Assembly: GCA_003243275.1 (NCBI GenBank) | Contig: QFQR01000009.1 | Coordinates: 1-64,000, forward strand | Direction: 5' to 3' | Length of the DNA: 64,000 bases | From: Leifsonia xyli | GTDB lineage: Bacteria > Actinomycetota > Actinomycetes > Actinomycetales > Microbacteriaceae | Shown here: piece by piece, positions 15,523-23,051 of the stretch | Layout of the letters: each line of letters begins with the position of its first letter | Position numbering within the stretch: the first letter of the stretch is position 1 | The notes under the pieces: model-generated | Databases searched by the model: none | Seen by the model: only the letters and a program-made list of their open reading frames with translations | What the model was told of the DNA's origin: nothing | Translations under genes and position numbers: made by a program

Positions 15523-16847
15523 GCGACGCGAACGACGCCGCGTTCGCGCGGGCGCGGGCGGCGCTGCCGGGCGGCGTCAACTCGCCCGTGCGGGCCTACG
15601 GCTCGGTCGGCGGCACGCCGCGGTTCCTGGTGTCGGCCCGCGGGCCGTACGTGACGGATGTCGCGGGGCGGGAGTACGTCGACCTCGTGGCGTCGTGGGG
15701 TCCGGCGCTGCTCGGGCACGCGCATCCGGAGGTCGTGGCCGCCGTGCAGGAGGCCGCCGCGCGCGGGCTCTCCTTCGGGGCCTCGACGCCCGCCGAGACG
15801 GAGCTCGCCGAGCTCGTGCGCGAGCGGCTGGGGCCGGCGAGCGGGGTCGAGCGGCTGCGTCTCGTGTCGACCGGCACGGAGGCGACCATGACCGCGATCC
15901 GGCTCGCGCGCGGGGCGACCGGGCGCGAGCTCATCGTGAAGTTCGCCGGCCACTACCACGGCCACTCCGACGGGCTGCTCGCCGAAGCCGGTTCGGGGGT
16001 CGCCACCCAGGGGCTGCCGGGGTCGGCGGGCGTGCCCGAGGGGGTCGCGGCGCTCACGCTCGTGCTGCCCTACAACGATCTGGACGCCGTGCGCGCGGCG
16101 TTCGCCGCGCATCCGGGACGCATCGCGGCCGTCATCACGGAGGCCGCAGGGGCGAACGCGGGCGTGCTCGCTCCCGCTCCCGGCTTCAACCGCGAGTTGC
16201 GCGAGCTGGTGCGCGCCGAGGGGGCGCTGCTCATCCTCGACGAGGTGCTCACCGGCTTCCGGGTCGGGCCGGCCGGCTGGTGGGGGATCGAGGGCGCCGC
16301 CGAAGGGTGGGCGCCCGACCTGTTCACCTTCGGCAAGGTCGTCGGGGGCGGGATGCCGCTCGCGGCGCTCGGCGGGCGCAGCGAGCTCATGACGCTGCTC
16401 GCCCCGCTCGGCCCCGTCTACCAGGCGGGCACCCTCTCGGGGAACCCGCTCGCGGTGGCCGCGGGGCTCGCGACGCTCCGGCTCGCGGATGCCGCGGTGT
16501 ACGCGCGCGTCGATGCGACCGCGGATGCCGTGGCCGGCTGGCTGTCGGAGGCGCTCGATGCCGCAGGGGTCGCGCACGTCATCCCGCGCGCCGGCAGCCT
16601 CTTCTCGCTCGCGTTCCGCGAGCAGCCGGTGCGCGACTACGCGGACGCGAAGGCGCAGGACACCTGGCGCTACGCACCCTTCTTCCACGCGCTGCTGGAT
16701 GCGGGGGTCGCGCCGCCGCCGAGCGTCTTCGAGGCGTGGTTCCTGACGGCCGCGCACGACGACGCGGCGCTCGACCGCATCCGCGCGGCGCTGCCGGCCG
16801 CCGCCCGCGCGGCTGCCGCCGCGCCCCGCGCGCACCCCGCTGGTTGA
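15519..16847 (+). CDS. hemL: Glutamate-1-semialdehyde 2,1-aminomutase
   Basis: This 442-aa PLP enzyme makes 5-aminolevulinate from glutamate-1-semialdehyde (C5 pathway). PLP is expected on Lys273 in TFGKVVGGGMPLAA. Other family motifs are GGVNSPVRAYGSVGG, GTEATMTAIRLAR and LILDEVLTGFRVG. It is the last gene of the operon. hemA is not in this window. The TGA stop at 16845-16847 lies inside a REP-like repeat, and the final residues (AAAPRAHPAG) are partly encoded by repeat-adjacent sequence. Confidence 0.96.
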   Translation: MSDANDAAFARARAALPGGVNSPVRAYGSVGGTPRFLVSARGPYVTDVAGREYVDLVASWGPALLGHAHPEVVAAVQEAAARGLSFGASTPAETELAELVRERLGPASGVERLRLVSTGTEATMTAIRLARGATGRELIVKFAGHYHGHSDGLLAEAGSGVATQGLPGSAGVPEGVAALTLVLPYNDLDAVRAAFAAHPGRIAAVITEAAGANAGVLAPAPGFNRELRELVRAEGALLILDEVLTGFRVGPAGWWGIEGAAEGWAPDLFTFGKVVGGGMPLAALGGRSELMTLLAPLGPVYQAGTLSGNPLAVAAGLATLRLADAAVYARVDATADAVAGWLSEALDAAGVAHVIPRAGSLFSLAFREQPVRDYADAKAQDTWRYAPFFHALLDAGVAPPPSVFEAWFLTAAHDDAALDRIRAALPAAARAAAAAPRAHPAG

Positions 16848-16886
16848 GTAGCGCCGCGCCGCCAGGCGCGACGCGTATCGAAACCC
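16838..16886. repeat. REP-like repeat (subtype A) at the hemL 3' end
   Basis: The unit reads CCGCTGGTTGAGTAGCGCC, a short loop, then GCGTATCGAAACC. The same ends recur in several other intergenic regions of this window. It contains the hemL stop codon and lies between convergent genes, so it may also act as a terminator. Confidence 0.8.
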
Positions 16887-16898
16887 GCGCGCAGCGAC

Positions 16899-17312
16899 TC
16901 AGGCGGCGAGGCCCGCGATCGCCACCGCGAGCAGCACCACGGCGACGAGCGGCGCCGCGCCCTGCACGAGGGCGGCGCGCAGCATCCGGCGGTTGGCGCT
17001 CAGCAGCACGAGCGCCGCGAGCACCATGCTGAGGCACGCGAACAGCACCAGCACGAGCCCGGCGAGCCGCAGCCCCGACCACAGCAGTACGAGTCCGACC
17101 ACGACCCCGAGCGCCAGGAAGAGGTTGTAGAACCCCTGGTTGTAGGCCATGCCGCGCAGCGTCTCCGCCTCCTCGGCGGTCTTCACGCCGAAGGTGCGGC
17201 GGGTCGATTCGCGCGTCCAGAGCACGCTTTCGAGCACCCAGATGTAGACGTGGATGGCGGCGGCGATCCCGGCGAAGACCGAGCCGACGGCGGCGGTGGC
17301 GAGGGCATCCAT
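16899..17312 (-). CDS. DUF1304 family membrane protein
   Basis: The protein has 137 residues with four predicted membrane helices: VGSVFAGIAAAIHVYIWVLE, FYNLFLALGVVVGLVLLWSG, LAGLVLVLFACLSMVLAALV and LVAVVLLAVAIAGLA. The motif AYNQGFYNLFLALG is the family hallmark of DUF1304. Function is unknown. It is the downstream gene of a two-gene minus-strand pair, four bases after the stop-start boundary with the reductase at 17317-18294. It converges on hemL. Confidence 0.85.
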   Translation of the reverse strand: MDALATAAVGSVFAGIAAAIHVYIWVLESVLWTRESTRRTFGVKTAEEAETLRGMAYNQGFYNLFLALGVVVGLVLLWSGLRLAGLVLVLFACLSMVLAALVLLSANRRMLRAALVQGAAPLVAVVLLAVAIAGLAA

Positions 17313-17316
17313 GCGG

Positions 17317-18294
17317 TCAGTCTCCCACGCGCACGACGATCCTTCCCCGGGTGTCGCCGGTGAGGATGCGGCTGGCGTAGGCGGGCACCTGATCGAGGGT
17401 GATCTCGGTGGTGAGGCCGTCGAGCAGTCCCGGGTCGAGGTCGCGGGCGAGGCGGGTCCACACCCGGTCGCGGGTCACGAGCGGCGCCTCGACCGAGTTG
17501 ATGCCGAGCAGGTTCACTCCGCGCAGGATGAACGGCATGACGGTGGTCGCGAGCTCGGGGCTCTCGACGAGTCCGCACGCGGCGACCGCGCCGCCGTAGC
17601 GGGTCTGCGCGAGCAGGTTGGCGAGGGTGGTGCCCCCGACGACGTCGACGGCGCCCGCCCAGCGGCTCGCCTGCAGCGGTTTGCCCGGTTGCTGCAGCTC
17701 GGCGCGCTCCAGCAGCTCGGATGCGCCGAGCCGTTCGAGGTAGCCGCGGTCGTCGGGGTGCCCGGTGGCGGCCACCACTCGACGTCCGGAGACGGCGAGC
17801 AGCGCGACCGCGATCGAGCCGACGCCTCCCGTTGCGCCGGTGACGATGACGTCGCCGTCGGGGATGTCGGCCTGTTCGAGGGCGAGCACGGCTTGCGCGG
17901 CGGTGAAGCCGGCGGTGCCGATGGCGGCGGCCCGGCGCATCCCGATCCGCGCGGGAACCCGCACGAGCGATTCGGCGTCGACGCGGGCTCGCGCGCTGTA
18001 ACCGCCATTGCGGGTTTCTCCGAGACCTGCGCCCGTGAGCACGACCTCGTCGCCCGCGCTCCACCGTGCGTCGGAGGAGCTGACGACGGTGCCGACCAGG
18101 TCGATGCCGGGCACGAGCGGGCTGATCCGCGCGACGCCGCGGTCACCGCGCAGGGCGAGCGCGTCTTTGAAGTTGAGACTCGAGTACGCCACATCGAGCA
18201 GCACCTCGCCGTCGCCGAGCTCGCTCTCGTCGAGCTCCACGAACCGGGCGCTCGCGCCCTCACCGTCTCGGGTCACCTGCAGCGCGCGCACCAT
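17317..18294 (-). CDS. MDR-family NADPH oxidoreductase (acrylyl-CoA reductase/YhdH-like)
   Basis: This 325-aa zinc-independent medium-chain reductase begins MVRALQVTRDGEG, with SSLNFKDALALRGDRG and the NADPH-binding motif VTGATGGVGSIAVALLA near residue 150. The ending GRIVVRVGD is typical of the YhdH/AcuI subgroup, which reduces acryloyl-CoA or related enones. It carries none of the structural-zinc Cys cluster. The true substrate cannot be told from sequence. It precedes the DUF1304 gene in the same orientation. Confidence 0.85.
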   Translation of the reverse strand: MVRALQVTRDGEGASARFVELDESELGDGEVLLDVAYSSLNFKDALALRGDRGVARISPLVPGIDLVGTVVSSSDARWSAGDEVVLTGAGLGETRNGGYSARARVDAESLVRVPARIGMRRAAAIGTAGFTAAQAVLALEQADIPDGDVIVTGATGGVGSIAVALLAVSGRRVVAATGHPDDRGYLERLGASELLERAELQQPGKPLQASRWAGAVDVVGGTTLANLLAQTRYGGAVAACGLVESPELATTVMPFILRGVNLLGINSVEAPLVTRDRVWTRLARDLDPGLLDGLTTEITLDQVPAYASRILTGDTRGRIVVRVGD

Positions 18295-18334
18295 GGCTCG
18301 AGCCTATGCCGGGTGGGTGGAGGGGGCGCCGCGC

Positions 18335-19360
18335 TCAGCCGAACAGGATCGCGGCCTCGTCGTAGCGCGACTGCGGCACCGTCTTCAGGCGGCCGAGCGC
18401 GTCTTCGAAGGGGACGGTGACGATCTGGGTGCCGCGGAGGGCCACCATCTTGCCCCACTGCTTCTGGAGCACGATGTCGACGACGGCCATGCCGTAGCGG
18501 GTCGCGAGCACGCGGTCGTAGGCGGTCGGGGTGCCGCCGCGCTGGATGTGGCCGAGGGTCGTCGCGCGGGTCTCGATGCCGGTGCGCTCCTCGATCTCGG
18601 GGGCGAGCTGGTCGCCGATGCCGCCGAGGCGGGGGCGTCCGAAGGCGTCGAGGCCGCGCTCGGAGTGGGCGTCGTCCATCGTGTCGAGCTGGAAGCCTTC
18701 GGCCACCACGATGAGCGGAGCGCGACCGCGCGCGCGGGCCGAGTCGACCCATCCGCAGATCTCGTCCATGCTCGTCTTGCGCTCCGGGATCAGGATCGCG
18801 TGCGCGCCGGAGGCCATCCCCGAGTGCAGCGCGATCCATCCGACGTGGCGCCCCATGACCTCCGCGACCATGCAGCGTCCGTGCGAGTCGCCCGTCGTGC
18901 GGAGGCGGTCCATCGCCTCGGTCGCGATCTGCACCGCCGTGTCGAAGCCGAAGGTGTAGTCGGTGGCGGAGAGGTCGTTGTCGACGGTCTTCGGCACGCC
19001 CACGATCTGCACGCCTTCGTCGGTGAGGCGCTTGGCGGCCGCGAGGGTGCCCTCGCCGCCGATCGCGACGATCGCATCGAGGCCGGCATCCGCCATGACC
19101 TCCTTCACCCGCGGAACCCCGCCGTACTCGAACGGGTTCGTGCGCGAGGTGCCGAGGATCGTGCCGCCCTGCTTCGAGATGCCCATCACCTGCGGGCGGC
19201 CCAGCGGATGCAGGTCCGCGTCGACGAGGCCCTTCCAGCCGTTCTTGATGCCGACGAACTCGATGTCGTCGTGCTGGGTCAGGCCCTTGAGAACCGCCCC
19301 GCGAATCACCGCGTTCAGTCCGGGGCAGTCGCCGCCGCTGGTGAGGATTCCGATCTTCAC
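18335..19360 (-). CDS. pfkA: 6-phosphofructokinase
   Basis: This 341-aa enzyme phosphorylates fructose 6-phosphate. The GTG at 19360 is chosen because the family starts VKIGILTSGGDCPGLNAVIR. Other motifs are GGEGTLAAAKRL and PKTVDNDLSATDYTFGFDTA. The Gly after GGE together with Lys in PKTVDND fits the ATP-using actinobacterial subgroup rather than the PPi-dependent enzymes, which usually carry Asp at the first of these positions. GHIQRGGTPTAYDR near the C-terminus is also conserved. It is transcribed away from the DUF4190-like gene at 19470. Confidence 0.93.
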   Translation of the reverse strand: MKIGILTSGGDCPGLNAVIRGAVLKGLTQHDDIEFVGIKNGWKGLVDADLHPLGRPQVMGISKQGGTILGTSRTNPFEYGGVPRVKEVMADAGLDAIVAIGGEGTLAAAKRLTDEGVQIVGVPKTVDNDLSATDYTFGFDTAVQIATEAMDRLRTTGDSHGRCMVAEVMGRHVGWIALHSGMASGAHAILIPERKTSMDEICGWVDSARARGRAPLIVVAEGFQLDTMDDAHSERGLDAFGRPRLGGIGDQLAPEIEERTGIETRATTLGHIQRGGTPTAYDRVLATRYGMAVVDIVLQKQWGKMVALRGTQIVTVPFEDALGRLKTVPQSRYDEAAILFG

Positions 19361-19469
19361 GTAGCCATCATGCCCTGTTTTCGGGGCGGGCTCTCGCCGG
19401 TCCGGCGTGGCGCTGGGTAGAGTTCCTGAGAGGTCGACAACTTCGACCACCACCACCGTAAGGAGCGTC

Positions 19470-19859
19470 ATGACCGACCCCAACATCCCCGACCCCGCCG
19501 CGCAGCCGGCCGCACCTGCGGCACCGGCCGCGCCGGCCTACGCCGCGCCCGCCGCACCCGCAGCGGCGCCCGCGGGCGTCAACCCCGGAGGCACGCTCGG
19601 CATCGTCGGCCTCATCGTGAGCTTCGTCGCCGCGATCGTGGGCCTCATCATCAGCATCGTCGCGCTGCGGAAGTCGAAGAAGGCGGGCTTCGGCAACGTT
19701 CCCGCCGTCGTCGGCATCATCGTCGGTGCGCTCGGCTCGGTCGGCTGGATCATCTTCTGGATCACCGTCATCGCCGGAATCGCCGCCGCGGCGGGCCTCT
19801 GCAGCGACCTCGGTCCGGGCACGCACGACTACAACGGTGTCAGCGTCACCTGCAGCTGA
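19470..19859 (+). CDS. DUF4190-type membrane protein with Pro/Ala-rich N-terminus
   Basis: The protein has 129 residues. ATG 19470 is preceded by AAGGAGCG. The first 50 residues are rich in Ala and Pro, then two membrane helices follow (GGTLGIVGLIVSFVAAIVGL and VGIIVGALGSVGWIIFWITV) separated by RKSKKAGFGN, the pattern of DUF4190. The C-terminus has a short Cys-containing outside segment (LCSDLGPGTHDYNG). The next gene at 20000 is a shorter paralogue, so this is a tandem duplication of small membrane proteins. Confidence 0.75.
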   Translation: MTDPNIPDPAAQPAAPAAPAAPAYAAPAAPAAAPAGVNPGGTLGIVGLIVSFVAAIVGLIISIVALRKSKKAGFGNVPAVVGIIVGALGSVGWIIFWITVIAGIAAAAGLCSDLGPGTHDYNGVSVTCS

Positions 19860-19874
19860 GCTGCACATTCTCGG

Positions 19875-19905
19875 AGGGCCGGCGCGGAGCGATCCGCCCG
19901 GCCCT
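19875..19905 (+). terminator. Stem-loop after the first DUF4190-like gene
   Basis: AGGGCCGG...GCGGA pairs with TCCGC...CCGGCCCT around a GCGA loop, with one bulged base. It is GC-rich without a clear U-tract and lies 15 bases after the stop codon. Confidence 0.55.
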
Positions 19906-19999
19906 CTTGGCGTCACCGCAGTCCGGTCTTCCTCGTGAGTGGCACCCTCGCTAGGCTTCCGAGTGGCCGCATCCGGATCACCACCTCACAAGGAGCATC

Positions 20000-20275
20000 A
20001 TGACGAACCTGCAGCCCGCGCCCGCCGGCACCGACTACCCAGGCAAGACCCTCGGCATCGTCGGCCTCGTCCTCGTCTTCTTCACCGGCATCGTCGGCCT
20101 CATCCTGAGCGCGGTCGCGCTCAGCCAGTCGAAGCAGGCGGGCTTCCAGAACACCCCGGCGAAGGTGGGCGTGATCCTCGGCATCGTCTTCCTCGCGCTG
20201 GGACTCATCGTGGCGGTCATCTGGATCGTCATCGTCCTGGCCGCGATCGGCACAGGCGTCGTCACCAGCAACTGA
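20000..20275 (+). CDS. DUF4190-type small membrane protein
   Basis: The protein has 91 residues from ATG 20000, with AAGGAGC upstream. It has two membrane helices, TLGIVGLVLVFFTGIVGLIL and VGVILGIVFLALGLIVAVIW, with SQSKQAGFQNTPAK between them. This matches the loop and helix pattern of the preceding gene. The N-terminus lacks the long Pro/Ala extension of its neighbour. Function is unknown. A strong hairpin follows the stop immediately. Confidence 0.75.
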   Translation: MTNLQPAPAGTDYPGKTLGIVGLVLVFFTGIVGLILSAVALSQSKQAGFQNTPAKVGVILGIVFLALGLIVAVIWIVIVLAAIGTGVVTSN

Positions 20276-20277
20276 GT

Positions 20278-20331
20278 CCGGATGCAGGGAGGGCCCGCAC
20301 GATTCGTCGTGCGGGCCCTCCCTGCATCCGG
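20278..20331 (+). terminator. Perfect 25-bp hairpin with TTCG loop
   Basis: The arms 20278-20302 and 20307-20331 are perfect reverse complements (CCGGATGCAGGGAGGGCCCG... on the left) closed by a TTCG tetraloop. It begins three bases after the stop of the DUF4190-like gene. It has the form of an efficient stem-loop terminator, although there is no run of T. Confidence 0.8.
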
Positions 20332-20376
20332 CGTCGGTGCCCGGGTGTGTCGCATGCCGGGGCTAGCCTGACCAGC

Positions 20377-21285
20377 ATGCAGCCGATCACCTCCCGGTAC
20401 ACGCCCCGGCGGCAGCTCGCGCTCCGGTTCGTGCTGGGATCGCTCATGCAGGGCCGCACCGACCCCACCATCCGCCACGATGCCGACGGGTGGTGGCTCA
20501 CCGTGCGATGTGCCGACGCCACGGCGACCCTGCTGCTGCGTGAGCGTGCGGATGGGGTGGAGGCGCACGCGTGGGGGCGGGGCGCCGAGGAGGTCATCGC
20601 GGGCGTGCCCGCGCTGCTCGGTGATGGAGACGACGACGCAGGATTCGAGCCGAGGCGGCATCCGCTGGTGGCCCGCCTGCACCGCGAGAACCCGGGGCTG
20701 CGCCTCGCGCGCACGGGTCGCATCCTGCCCGCCCTCGTTCCGAGCGTATTGGGGCAGAAGGTCACGGGCGTCGAGGCCAAATCCGCCTGGCGGACGCTGG
20801 TGACTCGGCATGGTGAGCCGGCTCCCGGGCCTGCGCCGCTCGGCATGCGCGTGGTGCCGGCGGCGGCGGCTTGGCGGCGCATCCCCTCCTGGGAGTGGCA
20901 TCGCGCGGGGGTCGGGCCGCAGCGCTCGGACACGCTCATGCGGGTCTTCGCCGTCGCGGCCGGGCTGGAGCGCGGCGCGGCGCTGCCCTCGGCGGAGGCG
21001 GGGCGTCGACTGCGCTCGGTGCCGGGCGTCGGCCCGTGGACGGTGGCGGAGACGCTGCAGCGTTCGCACGGCGACGCGGATGCGGTGAGCGTCGGCGACC
21101 TGCACCTGTGCAAGCGGGTGGGCACGGCGCTCGCGGGGCGCCGGGTCGACGACGACGGCATGCTCGAGCTGCTCGAGCCCTGGCGCGGGCATCGGCAGCG
21201 CGTGGTGCGGCTCATCGAGGCGGCGGGCATCGGCTACGAGCGGCACGGGCCGCGGCTGGCGATCCCCGAGCATCGCGCGCACTGA
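20377..21285 (+). CDS. DNA-3-methyladenine glycosylase family protein (HhH-GPD)
   Basis: This 302-aa protein resembles AlkA-type glycosylases. The helix-hairpin-helix reads LRSVPGVGPWTVAETLQR, and the catalytic Asp is expected in VSVGDLHLCKRVG. The upstream segment PALVPSVLGQKVTGVEAKSA fits the HhH-GPD fold. The N-terminal region is divergent from E. coli AlkA. It should excise alkylated bases from DNA in base-excision repair. It stands alone with a start at ATG 20377, and the next genes (toxin-antitoxin) start 18 bases after its stop. Confidence 0.85.
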   Translation: MQPITSRYTPRRQLALRFVLGSLMQGRTDPTIRHDADGWWLTVRCADATATLLLRERADGVEAHAWGRGAEEVIAGVPALLGDGDDDAGFEPRRHPLVARLHRENPGLRLARTGRILPALVPSVLGQKVTGVEAKSAWRTLVTRHGEPAPGPAPLGMRVVPAAAAWRRIPSWEWHRAGVGPQRSDTLMRVFAVAAGLERGAALPSAEAGRRLRSVPGVGPWTVAETLQRSHGDADAVSVGDLHLCKRVGTALAGRRVDDDGMLELLEPWRGHRQRVVRLIEAAGIGYERHGPRLAIPEHRAH

Positions 21286-21303
21286 CGCGCTAGAATTCTG
21301 TAC

Positions 21304-21588
21304 ATGACCACCCTCTCCCTCGCCGACGCGCGCGCCAACCTCTCCAAGCTCGTCGAATCGGCCGTGACGACGCACGAGCGCTTCGAGGTCACCCGCAACG
21401 GCGACCGTGCGGTGGTGCTGCTCAGCGCCGACGACTACGACGCGCTGCTCGAGACGGTCGACATCCTGAGCCGCCCGGAGGAGGTCGCCGCGATCCGGCA
21501 GGGCCTCGCCGAGCTCGACGCGGGAGAGAGCTCGACTGTGGATGATGTCCGCGCTGCGATGGTCGCGCGCGGCAGGATCTCGAGGTGA
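21304..21588 (+). CDS. Antitoxin of the Phd/YefM (RelB-like) family
   Basis: The protein has 94 residues. LSLADARANLSKLVESA and FEVTRNGDRAVVLLSADDYD are the standard Phd/YefM DNA-binding fold, followed by the segment ETVDILSRPEEVAAIRQGL, which should bind the toxin. The stop overlaps the start of the toxin gene by four bases. The start ATG lies only a few bases after a TAGAAT element at 21291-21296, so the message may be leaderless. The antitoxin probably represses this promoter alone and with toxin. Confidence 0.92.
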   Translation: MTTLSLADARANLSKLVESAVTTHERFEVTRNGDRAVVLLSADDYDALLETVDILSRPEEVAAIRQGLAELDAGESSTVDDVRAAMVARGRISR

Positions 21589-21857
21589 CCGACCGCTACG
21601 AGGTGATCTTCTCGGCGTCCGCGCGCCGCGCGCTCGAGATCGAGCTTCCGGAGAAGATCGCGGCCGCCGCCTTCGAGTTCATCGTCGGCGCGCTCCGCGA
21701 GAACCCACGCCGGGTTGGGAAGCCGCTGCGCGAGCCGCTCGCCCCGCTCTACTCGGCCCGCCGCGGCGACTACCGGGTGGTCTACCGCATCCGGGACCGG
21801 ATGCTGGTGATCGAGGTCGTCGCCATCACGCATCGACGGGATGCGTACCGCCGCTGA
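21585..21857 (+). CDS. RelE/ParE-type toxin
   Basis: The protein has 90 residues. YEVIFSASARRALEIELPEK, LREPLAPLYSARRGDYRVVY and a C-terminal VIEVVAITHRRDAYRR are typical of RelE mRNA interferases. RGDYRVVYRI is the central strand and basic patch, and HRRDAY carries the usual basic and tyrosine residues. It is coupled to the upstream antitoxin by a GTGA overlap. All parts look intact, so the system may be active. Confidence 0.92.
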   Translation: MTDRYEVIFSASARRALEIELPEKIAAAAFEFIVGALRENPRRVGKPLREPLAPLYSARRGDYRVVYRIRDRMLVIEVVAITHRRDAYRR

Positions 21858-21916
21858 GTTGTCGCCTCGCGACAAACGTGTCCCGCATCCGCTCACGAAA
21901 GGTCTAGCGTGCCGGG

Positions 21917-22474
21917 GTGGGATTCATCCGCCGCTTCTCCCGTCTCGCCTGGCTCTCGACGCGTGCGCCGAAGCTGCCGGCGCTCGACATCTACGACGTC
22001 TGCCGCTCGCCGCGCCGGGTGATGCTCGGCGATCTCGACGAGCTGCGCCACATGAACAACGGCGCCTACCTCGCCCTGCTCGACCACGCCAGGCAGGAGC
22101 TCGTGGTGCGCACCGGCCTCTGGAAGCGGATGCGCGACGCCGGCATGTACCCGGTGGTCGGTGCGCAGACGATCGCCTATCGTAAGTCGCTCACCCTCGG
22201 GCAGCGCTACGTGATCGAGTCGCGGTTCCTCGGGCTCGACGAGCGGGCGGCCTACCTCGAGCAGCGTTTCGTGGTCGACGGCGAGGTGTACGCGCGTGCC
22301 TACGTGCAGGGGCGCTTCCTGTACGACCGTGGGGGAACGGTGCCGATGGATGAGCTCGCGCGGGTGAGCGGCATGGACCCCGCAACCCATCCCCTCCCCG
22401 CCTGGCTGCACGACTGGGCCGGCCAGGTGCGCCTCCCCAGTACCCGCACCCCCGCGCCCTCCACCTGGGATTGA
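21917..22474 (+). CDS. Acyl-CoA thioesterase-like protein (hotdog fold, THEM6-like)
   Basis: This 185-aa protein contains LGDLDELRHMNNGAYLALLD, the hotdog-fold motif of 4HBT_2 thioesterases, then IAYRKSLTLGQRYVIESRFL and YLEQRFVVDGEVYARAYVQG. It likely cleaves acyl-CoA thioesters, but the substrate is unknown. GTG 21917 gives the start MGFIRRFSRLAWLS, a basic amphipathic helix also seen in relatives. A 31-bp palindrome follows its stop. Confidence 0.8.
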   Translation: MGFIRRFSRLAWLSTRAPKLPALDIYDVCRSPRRVMLGDLDELRHMNNGAYLALLDHARQELVVRTGLWKRMRDAGMYPVVGAQTIAYRKSLTLGQRYVIESRFLGLDERAAYLEQRFVVDGEVYARAYVQGRFLYDRGGTVPMDELARVSGMDPATHPLPAWLHDWAGQVRLPSTRTPAPSTWD

Positions 22475-22482
22475 GCCCCCTG

Positions 22483-22547
22483 TCGCTGAGTGGTCGGTTT
22501 CTGGCCTCAAAACGCCGTTTTGAGGCCAGAAACCGACCACTCAGCGA
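22483..22547. repeat. Palindrome family 1, copy a
   Basis: Two perfect 31-bp arms (22483-22513 and 22517-22547, beginning TCGCTGAGTGGTCGGTTTCT) are separated by three bases. The same arms, apart from the innermost bases, occur at 24643-24707. It lies between two genes of the same direction, so it is not only a convergent terminator. Confidence 0.9.
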
Positions 22548-22573
22548 GGGGGAGGGAGCTCTAGCATGACCCC

Positions 22574-22996
22574 ATGGATGTCGAGAGCGTGTTCACGGTG
22601 GTCGCTGTCGTGTTCGAGGTGATCGGCGCCGCGGCGATGATCGTCGGGTTCCTGATCGCGGTCGTGCTCGGTGCCCGTGCTCTCGCTCGGGGGAACGGCG
22701 GCGCGACCGCGTTCCAGGTGCTGCGCACGACGCTCGGCGGTGCCATCCTGCTGGGCTTGGAGGTGCTGGTGGCGGCGGATCTCATCCGCACGATCACCTC
22801 GAAGCCCTCGCTCGAGGATGCGGTGATCCTCGGGGTCATCGTGCTGATCCGCACCGTGCTGTCGATGTCGATCCAGATCGAGATCGACGGCGTGCTGCCG
22901 TGGCGGCGGGCGCTGCTCACGAGCGGCGCGCAGGTGGTCGCCGGTCAGCTCGCGGCGGATCGCGCGCGCTCCCACGCCCGCGACGCATCCCCCTGA
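22574..22996 (+). CDS. DUF1622 family membrane protein
   Basis: This 140-aa protein has three membrane helices: EVIGAAAMIVGFLIAVVLGA, TTLGGAILLGLEVLVAADLI and AVILGVIVLIRTVLSMSIQI. The motif GLEVLVAADLIRTI with SKPSLEDAVILGVIVLIRT is the DUF1622 signature. Function is unknown. The stop codon TGA at 22994-22996 is the first three bases of a palindrome that ends exactly with the stop codon of the opposing gene. Confidence 0.88.
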   Translation: MDVESVFTVVAVVFEVIGAAAMIVGFLIAVVLGARALARGNGGATAFQVLRTTLGGAILLGLEVLVAADLIRTITSKPSLEDAVILGVIVLIRTVLSMSIQIEIDGVLPWRRALLTSGAQVVAGQLAADRARSHARDASP

Positions 22997-23051
22997 GGCG
23001 TCACTTTGTGTCGCCCCGCGCCCCGCGCGAGCGACACAAAGTGACGCCTCA
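22994..23051. repeat. Palindrome family 2, copy a (stop-to-stop)
   Basis: The 21-bp arms 22994-23014 and 23031-23051 (TGAGGCGTCACTTTGTGTCG...) are perfect. The outer TGA of each arm is the stop codon of the convergent genes on either side, so the palindrome fills the junction exactly. A close relative lies at 38471-38526. It is likely a bidirectional terminator. Confidence 0.9.

Noticed and set aside
18335..19360. PPi-dependent phosphofructokinase
   Set aside because: The Gly in GGEGT is not the Asp expected of PPi enzymes, although the Lys in PKTVDND is shared by both types.
20278..20331. A member of the intergenic palindrome families
   Set aside because: Its arms match none of the other families, and the TTCG loop and place after a stop fit a normal terminator.
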